The notes: a model not told the origin generated them from the letters alone. A stretch of DNA of 9,927 bases from Candidatus Saccharimonadota bacterium (GCA_004554425.1 SFMI01000062.1:1-9927); one strand, 5' to 3'. Positions 1 through 7,589 are shown, counted from the first letter of the stretch. Translations and numbers: made by a program.

Positions 1-150
1 AGTTAAAAGCTGCTATTCTGTTTTCAAAACTTTGCTTAGTTACTCGTGGCAACTGCTCGAGTATATTACCGCTAAGCGCCTACCCTGTCAAGCACTTATG
101 AGCAAAAATGTGCGAATTTTTTAGCTATGTATGTTGGTGTTTAGTTTAGA

Positions 151-239
151 GCCTCGTTTATTAGTTCGTTATATCCCTCCTCGAAAGATCGCTAACGCGA
201 TAAAGTTTTCTCCGGTGGGTATAACGAACGTTTTGAGGC
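151..239 (+). other. long multi-helix hairpin
   Basis: GCCTC (151-155) pairs with GAGGC (235-239). GTTCGTTAT (164-172) pairs perfectly with ATAACGAAC (221-229). The stem continues with A173-T220 and, after a bulged T174, CCC (175-177) with GGG (217-219). Further in, GAAA (183-186) faces TTTC (207-210), and ATCGC (188-192) pairs with GCGAT (197-201) around the apical loop TAAC. One nearly continuous irregular stem of this length is unlikely by chance and is the strongest single element of the proposed RNA. The strand cannot be decided from the pairing; plus follows from the position of the downstream terminator. Confidence 0.6.
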
Positions 240-445
240 GGCTATAAATTTCCACTAATTTTATGCGCCAAGCATTATGTATGCTGCGCAACATAGGTAC
301 ACTCGTAGTTTTTAGCCAACAAGCGGAAGCAGTGGCGAATGGAAGGCGAAGAATATTGGCCGTTAGGCCAGTTCGAGCCTGGAAGAGCCACTAGATGGAG
401 CTAGCCAACATGAGCATGAGCCCGCAGCCTAAACTTATAGCGAGA

Positions 446-521
446 TTTTTTCGCCATATCGGTAGCGCAGGCCTCTGGCCATGAAATGGCCAGTCAGCCG
501 GAGCGTAGATATGGCAAAAAA
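446..521 (+). other. long imperfect hairpin, T6 at 5' side and A6 at 3' side
   Basis: T6 (446-451) faces A6 (516-521). GCCATATC (453-460) pairs with GATATGGC (508-515). Short pairings TA.CGC with GCGTA and GGC with GCC continue inward, and CTGGCCAT (475-482) pairs perfectly with ATGGCCAG (486-493) around the loop GAA. The T-tract precedes and the A-tract follows the stem on either strand, so this is not arranged as an intrinsic terminator in either direction. It is better read as a structural domain of an RNA or as a cruciform-type protein target. Confidence 0.6.
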
Positions 522-648
522 TAAAGCTAACACAAAATAGCTAACGGGCGGGCAGAACACTAATTAGCGTTTCTGCAATGAAAAACTACGCAGCGAACAA
601 GCAAACAAGCAAGCGAACGTTTCAGCGCGGAAAGTGGCACTAATACAT

Positions 649-694
649 AGATAAAAAAATCTCCGTTTCGTAAGAAACGGAGATTTTTTTATCT
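649..694. terminator. bidirectional intrinsic terminator
   Basis: A perfect 21-base-pair stem (649-669 with 674-694) closes on the loop GTAA. The core ATCTCCGTTTC pairs with GAAACGGAGAT, and an A7 run lies on the left and a T7 run on the right. Read on either strand this is a stem followed by a U-tract. It lies about 40 bases beyond the stop codon of the minus-strand permease gene and would also end any plus-strand transcript from the structured region to its left. Confidence 0.9.
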
Positions 695-732
695 GCGCTC
701 AATCCATTTGTGTTGCGCTAAATAAACAACTA

Positions 733-2337
733 TCAGTTAGCAGTTTTCGAAGCCTCAGCTTCTTTAGTAGCACCTTTTTCGCTCTCATTGACAATTGTGC
801 TAGCTACTTGCATTTCGTCATCAACTAGCTCTTGATTGAGAACACAATTGTGAGCAGACAGCGGTGCATTGAGCATAGTACTATGTTTATAACCATAGCA
901 CAGATAAATAATAGTACCTATTACCATCCATACTAAGAAGCGAATCCAAGTCATAGAAGGCATACCAGCTACCAGATAGAGACAGCAAATGATGCCACCA
1001 ATAGGCACCCAAGGAACCAAGGGAGTGCGGAAAGGACGAGCAAGATCAGGACGCTGACGGCGCATAATAATTACGCCCAAACATACTAATATGAAGGCAA
1101 ACAAAGTGCCAATATTGCACAGTTCAATTACAATGCTCAAATCCATAAAACCAGCGCATAAAGCTACTACAACAGTAGTTCCCCAAGTAGTAATATGGGG
1201 AGTGCGGAACTTTTTGTGGACTCTGGCAAAGAACTTAGGAATCAAACCGTCACGAGCCATTACAAAAAAGATACGCGGTTGAGCAATTTGGAAAACCAAT
1301 AATACAGCAGTCATAGCTATAACAGCTCCAATAGCGATAACCGCTGCAACCTTAGGCATATTTATAGCAGCAAAAGCAGTGGCCATAGGTTCGGCCGTTC
1401 CCAATTCGGTATAGGGAATCATACCAGTTAAAACGGCGGCTACAGCGACATACAAGAAAGTACTAATAGCTAAAGTAATAACCATACCCAAAGGCAAATC
1501 GCGACCTGGATTTTCTGTTTCTTCAGCTAAAGTAGTAATGGCATCAAAACCTATATAAGCAAAAAACACCATAGCGGCACCAGCTTGAATACCAGCCCAA
1601 CCATTAGGAGCAAAAGGTGTCCAGTTTCCGGGATGGACATAGACAGCACCCAAAGCGATAACGCCTAAAATGATCATAATCTTAAAAACAACTAAGAAGT
1701 CATTGAAACTAGCTGAGCATTTTATGCCACGCACGACAATGCAAGTAAGTAAAACTATAATAGCAATAGCTGGCAAATTGCACATAATGGGAATACCTAA
1801 AATGTGGGGAGCACTGGCTATAGCTTCTGGAGAAGCTGTAAAATAGCTATCGGCCAACCAAGCAGGGAAATTGATACCGAACCCTCTTAAAATAGATAAG
1901 AAATAGCCAGACCAAGAAATAGCTACTGCAATATTACCTACTGCATATTCCAAAATAAGGTTCCAACCTAAAATCCAGGCTACATACTCACCTAAACTAG
2001 CGTAAGCATAGGTATATGCACTACCAGCAGTAGGAATAACCGAAGCAAATTCTGCATAACAAAGCACACATAATAAGCATGCAATAGAAACAAGCAAGAA
2101 AGAGATCATAACTGCGGGGCCTGCAGCGACATAATCCCTGCTTCCAGCAGCGGCTAAACCTGTAGTAACAAAAATACCTGAGCCAATTACGGCTCCCACT
2201 CCGAAAGCGACTAAATCTTTAAGTTTAAGAGCACGTTTTAAAGCCTCACTCTGTTCAGAGTCGGCCTCTAATTTTAGTTGTTCAACGCTCTTAACTTGAA
2301 AGATCCGCTTCAACAGCGCCAATAGACGTTCTAACAT
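733..2337 (-). CDS. APC-superfamily amino-acid permease (CAT/YfnA type)
   Basis: A predicted 534-residue inner-membrane transporter that would import amino acids by proton or cation coupling. Hydrophobic segments through residues 40-485 fit the 12 or more helices of the family. Family hallmarks are GVGAVIGSGIFV (residues 46-57) in the first helix, YAEFASVIPTAGSAYTYAY (94-112), the WILGWNLILEY stretch (121-131), and AYIGFDAITTLAEETENPGR (260-279), typical of the cationic amino-acid transporter branch. Length is somewhat over that of bacterial YfnA-like members because of hydrophilic ends: about 38 residues before helix 1 and a roughly 40-residue polar, Glu/Lys-rich C-terminal tail. The start is the ATG at 2337; AGAGGG lies about 13 bases upstream, a long spacing, so translation may be inefficient or the start misjudged. 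The gene appears monocistronic, with a terminator at 649-694. Family assignment is firm; the substrate is not determined by the sequence. Confidence 0.92.
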   Translation of the reverse strand: MLERLLALLKRIFQVKSVEQLKLEADSEQSEALKRALKLKDLVAFGVGAVIGSGIFVTTGLAAAGSRDYVAAGPAVMISFLLVSIACLLCVLCYAEFASVIPTAGSAYTYAYASLGEYVAWILGWNLILEYAVGNIAVAISWSGYFLSILRGFGINFPAWLADSYFTASPEAIASAPHILGIPIMCNLPAIAIIVLLTCIVVRGIKCSASFNDFLVVFKIMIILGVIALGAVYVHPGNWTPFAPNGWAGIQAGAAMVFFAYIGFDAITTLAEETENPGRDLPLGMVITLAISTFLYVAVAAVLTGMIPYTELGTAEPMATAFAAINMPKVAAVIAIGAVIAMTAVLLVFQIAQPRIFFVMARDGLIPKFFARVHKKFRTPHITTWGTTVVVALCAGFMDLSIVIELCNIGTLFAFILVCLGVIIMRRQRPDLARPFRTPLVPWVPIGGIICCLYLVAGMPSMTWIRFLVWMVIGTIIYLCYGYKHSTMLNAPLSAHNCVLNQELVDDEMQVASTIVNESEKGATKEAEASKTAN

Positions 2338-2542
2338 TATTGAAAAACGGCCCTCTCACTAAAAATAAAAAAATAACATCCGGTTCAGCTTCTAATAAAC
2401 TTTTGCTTGTACCTTGCTTGTATGACCAAAAATGTTAATATTGCAATCTTATTTTCGACCATTTTCGGCCTTTATGCATACTTTTTATCATTAGATAAGT
2501 ATAAAAAGTTAAATACAAAGTTCACTTGATATTTAGAAATAG
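2338..2542 (-). promoter_or_regulatory. permease upstream region with short direct repeats
   Basis: This AT-rich leader between the mutS2 terminator and the permease start has no gene. It contains TTGCTTGTA twice, at 2403-2411 and 2414-2422 (11-base period), and a tandem near-repeat, ATTTTCGACC at 2451-2460 and ATTTTCGGCC at 2461-2470. An inverted repeat, ATACTT (2478-2483) with AAGTAT (2497-2502), encloses ATC-ATTA-GAT. The permease promoter should lie here, but I could not pick a convincing -35/-10 pair. The repeats are candidate regulator half-sites; that role is inference. No riboswitch was recognised. Confidence 0.4.
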
Positions 2543-2579
2543 AAAAAAGCCGCCTCCTCCCTTACGGAAGTTGACAGCT
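2543..2579 (-). terminator. intrinsic terminator of mutS2
   Basis: Read on the minus strand, AGCTG pairs with CGGCT and CTTCC pairs with GGGAG around the loop GTAA, with an imperfect inner region between them and a run of T directly after. Two of the pairs are U-G wobbles only in the minus-strand transcript; on the plus strand they would be C-A mismatches, which supports the orientation. It lies about 70 bases past the mutS2 stop codon and separates mutS2 from the permease gene. Confidence 0.75.
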
Positions 2580-2647
2580 TGATCATTGGATAGCATAAGC
2601 AAGATTTAGACCTAAGCAGAATCTTGCCTATAAAAATAACTAATGAA

Positions 2648-5560
2648 TTAGTTATTCAAAGTAGCTATAGTAGCTCCGATACCGCCTTCTGTGGCTTTAC
2701 CCATGCGATAGGAAGCAATAGAAGGATGGTTCTTGATGTAATCGATAACAGCTTTACGCAAAGTGCCTGTGCCTTTGCCGTGAATTATCTCTAATTGATG
2801 TACTCCGCTCATAAATGCATCATCAATTTTGGCCCCCAACTCCCAAAGAGCTTCGTCGACATTTTTGCCATGCAAATCGATACGACTGGAAAGCATGGTC
2901 ATGCTGCCACCTCTGGGAATAGATCCAACTTCGCTTTTCTCTGGAGCCAATACTTGAAGATCTTCCTTTTTAACTTTTATACGAATAACACCAATTTGCA
3001 CTTCAGCTTTTTTATCGGAAAGAGAAAGCACAGTACCGTCTTGGCCATAGCGAGGTACAAATACGTGAGAGCCTACCTCTAGCGGTAAATTGACAGCTTT
3101 AACCTCCTCCTCTGGCTGCTGTTCCTCTTCTTCAGATGCAAAGCCATCCAACCCTAACTCATCGGCCAATTTGGCTCCTATAGCTCGGCTTTCACTTACA
3201 GCAGCATTGGGATCGGCTGAAAGGCTGACCTCCAAAGCCTGAGCTGCTGTATTTTTGAGCCTCTCTTTTAATTTACTGTGTCCAGGAATTTTGGGAGCTT
3301 TGTTCTTTAAGTTGCTAACTTCGGCGCTGATACTATCCAAATTACCTTCTGTACTTTGGGCTTGCTCCCTAATGTACTGGTCAAGTTTATCTAAACGCGA
3401 ATAGGTATTTTCCGGCTTGTCAGGTGTTTCTGAAACCGAATAGTCTCCAACATCTTCCTGGGCTACTTCCAATTGCAAATTATCTTCAGCCGTATCTATA
3501 TTGCGCCTGCTAGTCGAAATTTCAGATTTAGGGGTAAGTCCTTCTCGCTCTTTACGATAATTAACCGCTTCTTGCAAAGCTTGAGCCAAAGCCTTTGAAG
3601 CTACAGGATTTAATTCTACAAGTTCTTCCAAAGCTTCAAATTCAACTAAAGCCCTGCTAAGTTCGGCTGCGGCTCTACGCAGTTCAACAATAGACTGACG
3701 GCGTACATTGCCCAATTGAGCCAAATTGCGACGCACACTACCAGTGAGACCGCGCAAATGACGGCGGGAAGATTCAACTAATTCTTCCGTTTCAGAGGTA
3801 GCTTTGGCGATCATTTCTGAGCACTCTCGCTGAGCGTTTTCTACTTTTTGCTCATAAGCAGAGCGCAAACGGCCCACTTGAGCTAACTGGTCACGCAAAC
3901 GTTTGGCCAAACGCTCGTTAACCTCGCGCTCTTTGTCAAGTTCGCCCAATAAGCCATTAATTTGAGCGGTATTTCCACCCAAAAGTTCAACAGCTCGCCG
4001 TTCAATTTCCGCAGGTAATCCTAAGCGACTGGCTATTTTTAGAGCATTAGAGCGACCAGGAACGCCCATAATTACTCTGAAGGTCGGCGCTAAGGTATCA
4101 CTATCAAACTCTACGGCAGCATTAGTCATGCCCTCACGCTGAGAAGCAAAGTTCTTCAATTCGGAAAGATGAGTAGTTACCACCGTAACGGCACCTTTGG
4201 AATGGAAATATTCCAATACAGCTTCAGCTAAGGCTCCGCCTTCGGCCGGATCTGTACCTGCTCCCAATTCATCGAGCAAAAGCAAAGTATGTTCTTGAGC
4301 ATGAGGAATCATGCGTAAAACCTGATTGATATGCGCAGAGAAAGTAGACAAATTTTGCATAATACTTTGCTCATCGCCAATATCAGCCCAAACTTGCTCA
4401 AAGAAAGGAATGCAACTAGAAGAATCAGCCGGAATGGGCAAGCCGGAAATAGCCATCATAACCATCAAGCCAATAGTTTTTAAAGCTACAGTTTTGCCTC
4501 CAGTGTTGGGGCCAGTAATAATTAAGGTGCGATTATTTTCCAAATCAAAAGTCATGGGCACTACTTTGTCGCCCAAACGTTCGATAAGCAAAGGATGGCG
4601 AGCAGAAGCAATAAGCAATGACGATTTGTCTTTTACTTCAGGTAACGAAGAGTCTGAATGAGCTGCATATTTGGCAATAGCTTGCAAAGCTTCCAACCAA
4701 GCCAATTCTTCCAAGCTGTCAGCCAGCTCACGCCCGTTAGCTCCAACTAGCTCAGTTAAACTTTGCAAAATGCGCTCAATTTCAGCCGTCTCGGCCAGAG
4801 CTTTGGTACGGCTGAGGTTGCTAAGCTCAACTACAGCCAAAGGCTCCATAAAAAGTGTAGCGCCGCTGGCCGACTGGTCAATAATAAGACCGGGGAAATG
4901 GCCGCGATATTCAGCTTTAATGGGAATGACCTGGCGGCCAAAACGCGTTGAGATGACCGGATCTTGAATCATACGCGCGTACTCAGAATTGCGCAGGAAG
5001 TCGTGTAAACGCTCCTCTACACTAGCTCTAGCAGCAGCCAGCTCTTGACGTATACGTGCTAAGTTTGGTGTAGCGTTGGGAGATAGTTCTCCATCGGGAG
5101 TTATGGCTCGCGCAACTTGTTTTTCTATATCGCGAAATTGCCCCAAACGCAAAGCTTTATCACTTAAGAGAGGGTACTCCTTACTGCGAGAGCGCAAAAA
5201 AGTACCTACTTGACGAGAGAGCTGAGCTAAATGCAAGATGCCCAACAATTCCGCAGGTTGCAATGATTTGTGGCGCTGAGAAGCTTTGATAGCCGACTGA
5301 ACATCACCCAAATTGTCGGTGTAAAGATTGTAACCTTTATCGACATTGAGCCGCATGGCTTCTTCTATTTCTAGCTGCCGCGTTTGTACATCTTCCAAAT
5401 CAGCCAGCGGATGTAGTTCTCTTATTATGTTGGCTGCAGGTCCCCAATGAGCATATCCAGCTATTACCTCCAAAACTTGATTAAATTCTAAAGTTTTGCC
5501 GCTCTGAGCATTGATAAGTCTTATTTCATTTTCTTTTGCATTCTGTTTGTAAAAACTCAT
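2648..5560 (-). CDS. mutS2: MutS2 family ATPase/endonuclease with Smr domain
   Basis: A MutS paralogue lacking the mismatch-recognition domain; in Bacillota such proteins are linked to suppression of recombination and to rescue of collided ribosomes. From the chosen start it has 970 residues. Visible parts are core and clamp regions (about 1-330), the ATPase with Walker A GPNTGGKT (350-357), Walker B LLLLDELGAGTDP (D430, E431) and TTH (H464), a charged coiled coil (about 535-640), a KOW-like beta region (about 827-872), and a C-terminal Smr nuclease domain with DLHG (895-898) and HGKGTG (927-932). Typical MutS2 proteins have about 780 residues; the excess lies in a low-complexity acidic segment at about 648-824. 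The start at 5560 is preferred over the upstream ATG at 5614 because AAGGAAG sits about 5 bases before it and the extra 18 residues look non-native. It is divergent from the HAMP gene and has its own terminator. Confidence 0.95.
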   Translation of the reverse strand: MSFYKQNAKENEIRLINAQSGKTLEFNQVLEVIAGYAHWGPAANIIRELHPLADLEDVQTRQLEIEEAMRLNVDKGYNLYTDNLGDVQSAIKASQRHKSLQPAELLGILHLAQLSRQVGTFLRSRSKEYPLLSDKALRLGQFRDIEKQVARAITPDGELSPNATPNLARIRQELAAARASVEERLHDFLRNSEYARMIQDPVISTRFGRQVIPIKAEYRGHFPGLIIDQSASGATLFMEPLAVVELSNLSRTKALAETAEIERILQSLTELVGANGRELADSLEELAWLEALQAIAKYAAHSDSSLPEVKDKSSLLIASARHPLLIERLGDKVVPMTFDLENNRTLIITGPNTGGKTVALKTIGLMVMMAISGLPIPADSSSCIPFFEQVWADIGDEQSIMQNLSTFSAHINQVLRMIPHAQEHTLLLLDELGAGTDPAEGGALAEAVLEYFHSKGAVTVVTTHLSELKNFASQREGMTNAAVEFDSDTLAPTFRVIMGVPGRSNALKIASRLGLPAEIERRAVELLGGNTAQINGLLGELDKEREVNERLAKRLRDQLAQVGRLRSAYEQKVENAQRECSEMIAKATSETEELVESSRRHLRGLTGSVRRNLAQLGNVRRQSIVELRRAAAELSRALVEFEALEELVELNPVASKALAQALQEAVNYRKEREGLTPKSEISTSRRNIDTAEDNLQLEVAQEDVGDYSVSETPDKPENTYSRLDKLDQYIREQAQSTEGNLDSISAEVSNLKNKAPKIPGHSKLKERLKNTAAQALEVSLSADPNAAVSESRAIGAKLADELGLDGFASEEEEQQPEEEVKAVNLPLEVGSHVFVPRYGQDGTVLSLSDKKAEVQIGVIRIKVKKEDLQVLAPEKSEVGSIPRGGSMTMLSSRIDLHGKNVDEALWELGAKIDDAFMSGVHQLEIIHGKGTGTLRKAVIDYIKNHPSIASYRMGKATEGGIGATIATLNN

Positions 5561-5837
5561 ATTTTCTTCCTTTAAAAAAGATAGTACGCTTGAACTGAAA
5601 GAGCAAAAAAGCATTCAACTACTTTATTCTCCGATCGCGATAAAAAACAGAAAGTGTTTTTTTCCCCAATCGCTACTAATAAAAACAGTTCAAATACGCC
5701 TGATTTTAGCTCAATTTCATGCAGTTGTGAAGAAGCCATAATCTGTGGCCAAAGTTAACAATCAGGCGTCAGCCCAATATTATTGGAAAGTTTGTAGGCT
5801 TTTATCAACTCGGCGCGAATTGGCGCAGAACGTTATT

Positions 5838-7535
5838 ATGCCTAAAAATAAGTTTTTTCCGCTTAAAATTAAGATGCTTTTAGCTTTGCTACCCTTGACG
5901 GTGTTTTTTGCTTTTTTCTGCTTTGCCGTCATTAAGGGTGGCGAGCAACTTTCTCTCACTCGTTCTTTAGCCATGCGCAGCGAATCACTGGGAGAATGTC
6001 TGGCTGCCATGAGTGCCGATTCATTGGCCGATCCGGGCAATTATGCAAAATCTGCTAAATTGCAAAGAAATATTTCGGTATTAGCTGAACAACGAGGCGT
6101 GAGCGCTCTGGAAGTTCTCAACAGTGCAGGCAAAGTGAAAGCCAGCTCTTTATCGGCGGAAATAGGTTCTGTTAAAAATGATGAGCAAACACGTAAAGCG
6201 CTGGGACTGTCTGTTATTCAAAGCGGCTTAGAAACTTCTGGAGAGACAGAGTGCATGGTTAGCACTGTTCCAGTGCGTTCTTCCGACAGCAGCTTAGGCA
6301 TAGTCAGAGTTTATCTTGCAACCGATGAGCTTACAGCAGCTTTCAGCGGCTTAAAACGCCAGCTGTTGGGCTTGGTATTTATTCTTATTTCAGGTGCTTT
6401 GGGCTTTACAGCCTTCGTGTCTTATTTTTACGGCAATCCATTGCTCAACTTGGCTGAAGTAGCCGATCAAATGGCTCAAGGCAAATTAGAGACCAGAGCT
6501 GACCAAAACCGAGCTGACGAAATAGGTTTGGCCGCTTCCCGATTAAATCGTCTTTCCGAATATATTCAAAAACTTATAGCTTCTTCACAAGCCGAAGAAA
6601 CAGAAAAGCGTGAGCGCATTCACGCATTGCGCAACTTTGTAGACGGAGTTTTAGCTGGAGACACTGAAAGTCAAGCTAAAGTTGAAGACATAGACGAATT
6701 GGGACAGCTCTCTATGAGTATCAACGAGCTGGTACGCCATATGCGCACTCTGAGCGCAGCCGAGCAAGCTTTACAAGATCGCGTCAACGAATCAGAACAT
6801 ATAGACGTCGGTTCTTGCCCAACTATAGGCGATTTGCCTGTAAACGGCACCTCTCCTAAGCTAGAAGAGTACGACCTTTCCGCTTCCTCCTCAACTCCAC
6901 AATATTATAAAAATCGTCTCTTGCCAGACTCTGAAACTGTTATTGCCATGGCTGCCCCGGCTCCTAAGCGCTCCGAATCTTCTCAGCCTACCTCTTCTCA
7001 GCCTGTTCATAAAGACAGCCAAGAACAAGGCCATGACAACTCTTTCGTATCTTTCCAAGAAGATTACAGTTTGGCTCAAGGCGGCGAATTAAACAACTCG
7101 CAACTAGATTACGTTAATAAGCTCAGTCGTCTGGGCGCTGGAAAAACGGCCCTTATTGCCACCGGAGGTACTGAAGACTCTTATCCTTTCTTGCGTCGTA
7201 TTCTGGAAGACGAAGGTTTCAGCGTTCTTTATGCTTCCACTATAGGAGAAATGCTAGAGATTACTTCCTACGCCAAAGTGGATTTGGTAATGGTCGAATT
7301 TAACGACATGGATGGTGGCAACCAACACGCTGTCAACAGATTGCGCGGTGTGCCCGGCGGAGAAGACGTTTCTGCTATCGTTTTAGAAGCTACAGAGCAT
7401 ACCAATGTTCCTTATGCTTCTATGCAAGGCGTGATTCAAATCATCATTCCCAATGCTGATGATGAGTTAATTAGCATGATTCGAGAAGCTCTAGCTGAGA
7501 TAGTCTTAACTGGAGGCAGCAATCCTTTTATTTAG
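5838..7535 (+). CDS. membrane HAMP-domain protein with receiver-like C-terminus
   Basis: A 565-residue protein built like a sensor but without a kinase, cyclase or methyl-accepting domain. Seen in order: membrane helix 13-34; an extracytoplasmic region 35-175 resembling a small Cache/PAS-like sensor (by feel, unproven); helix 176-198; HAMP 199-249; a second HAMP-like segment about 262-314, ending in coiled coil; a Ser/Pro-rich linker 319-434; and a receiver-like fold about 436-559. In the last domain the acidic pair after the first strand is replaced (IATGG), the phospho-acceptor position reads Glu487 (VMVEFNDMDG), and the conserved Lys before Pro is Ile537. It may therefore be a non-phosphorylated pseudo-receiver used for protein contacts. 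The start is uncertain: GTG at 5745 would add 31 residues, but those codons include unusual AGG and CGG, and a CATAAT -10-like box at 5737-5742 would place transcription after it. Neither start has a good ribosome site. The exact role is unknown. Confidence 0.8.
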   Translation: MPKNKFFPLKIKMLLALLPLTVFFAFFCFAVIKGGEQLSLTRSLAMRSESLGECLAAMSADSLADPGNYAKSAKLQRNISVLAEQRGVSALEVLNSAGKVKASSLSAEIGSVKNDEQTRKALGLSVIQSGLETSGETECMVSTVPVRSSDSSLGIVRVYLATDELTAAFSGLKRQLLGLVFILISGALGFTAFVSYFYGNPLLNLAEVADQMAQGKLETRADQNRADEIGLAASRLNRLSEYIQKLIASSQAEETEKRERIHALRNFVDGVLAGDTESQAKVEDIDELGQLSMSINELVRHMRTLSAAEQALQDRVNESEHIDVGSCPTIGDLPVNGTSPKLEEYDLSASSSTPQYYKNRLLPDSETVIAMAAPAPKRSESSQPTSSQPVHKDSQEQGHDNSFVSFQEDYSLAQGGELNNSQLDYVNKLSRLGAGKTALIATGGTEDSYPFLRRILEDEGFSVLYASTIGEMLEITSYAKVDLVMVEFNDMDGGNQHAVNRLRGVPGGEDVSAIVLEATEHTNVPYASMQGVIQIIIPNADDELISMIREALAEIVLTGGSNPFI

Positions 7536-7569
7536 GGTAAAAAAACGAATTATAAGGAAATCCTTTTTC

Positions 7570-7589
7570 CTAATTGAACTCTAATTGAA
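7570..7589. repeat. 9-base direct repeat, 11-base period
   Basis: CTAATTGAA occurs at 7570-7578 and 7581-7589, placing both copies on the same face of the helix. It lies between the HAMP gene and the small membrane-protein gene. It could be a regulator-binding site; TTGAAA at 7585-7590 followed by GATAAA at 7607-7612 is a weak promoter-like pair overlapping it. Function is inference. Confidence 0.4.

Larger units (their letters stand above)
34..694 (+). ncRNA. candidate large structured non-coding RNA
   Basis: No open reading frame of useful length or coding character is visible here, yet inverted repeats fill most of the stretch. Helices seen: 34-39 with 72-77, enclosing 41-46 with 58-63; a long hairpin 151-239; a hairpin 264-290 (TGCGC..AGCAT with ATGCT.GCGCA); alternative hairpins 357-370 and 368-382; CTAG 391-394 with 401-404; a long hairpin 446-521; and GCAGAA 552-557 with TTCTGC 571-576. 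An 8-base match, TTAGCTAT at 121-128 with ATAGCTAA at 537-544, could close the core as a multibranch junction. A perfect terminator hairpin follows at 649-694, which suggests plus-strand transcription. The 5' end may lie before the window and no convincing promoter was found. The size is in the range of large bacterial RNAs such as OLE or ROOL, but I recognise no family signature. A decayed repeat or mobile element is the main alternative. Confidence 0.4.

Noticed and set aside
318..390. tRNA or SRP-RNA like elements (TTCGAGC loop, GGAAGCAG)
   Set aside because: No acceptor stem, anticodon arm or CCA end fits around the T-loop-like motif, and the SRP helix-8 partner TCAGG is missing next to GGAAGCAG.
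541..640. Short AAGC/GCGAAC repetitions as a CRISPR-like array
   Set aside because: The units are only 4-6 bases, irregular, and lack spacers; this is low-complexity sequence.
2599..2627. Hairpin GCAAGATT/AATCTTGC as mutS2 terminator
   Set aside because: No T-run follows the stem on either strand; the hairpin at 2543-2579 fits better.
4326..4967. Plus-strand reading frames opposite mutS2
   Set aside because: Antisense shadows of a clearly coding minus-strand gene, with no ribosome sites or recognisable domains.
5561..5614. Longer MutS2 start at 5614
   Set aside because: The added residues are Ser/Phe/Cys-rich and unlike the family; a good ribosome site lies just before the ATG at 5560.
5642..5662. 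AAAAAACA/TGTTTTTT hairpin between mutS2 and the HAMP gene as a terminator
   Set aside because: The stem is almost pure A-T and lies in a divergent promoter region where no transcript needs ending.
5745..5837. GTG start at 5745 for the HAMP protein
   Set aside because: Not excluded, but disfavoured: a -10-like box lies directly before it, the codons are atypical (AGG, CGG), and the ATG at 5838 gives a standard N-terminal membrane helix.
7553..7571. AGGAAA/TTTCCT hairpin after the HAMP gene as a terminator
   Set aside because: Short, weak stem without a T-run after it; read-through into the small ORF seems more likely.
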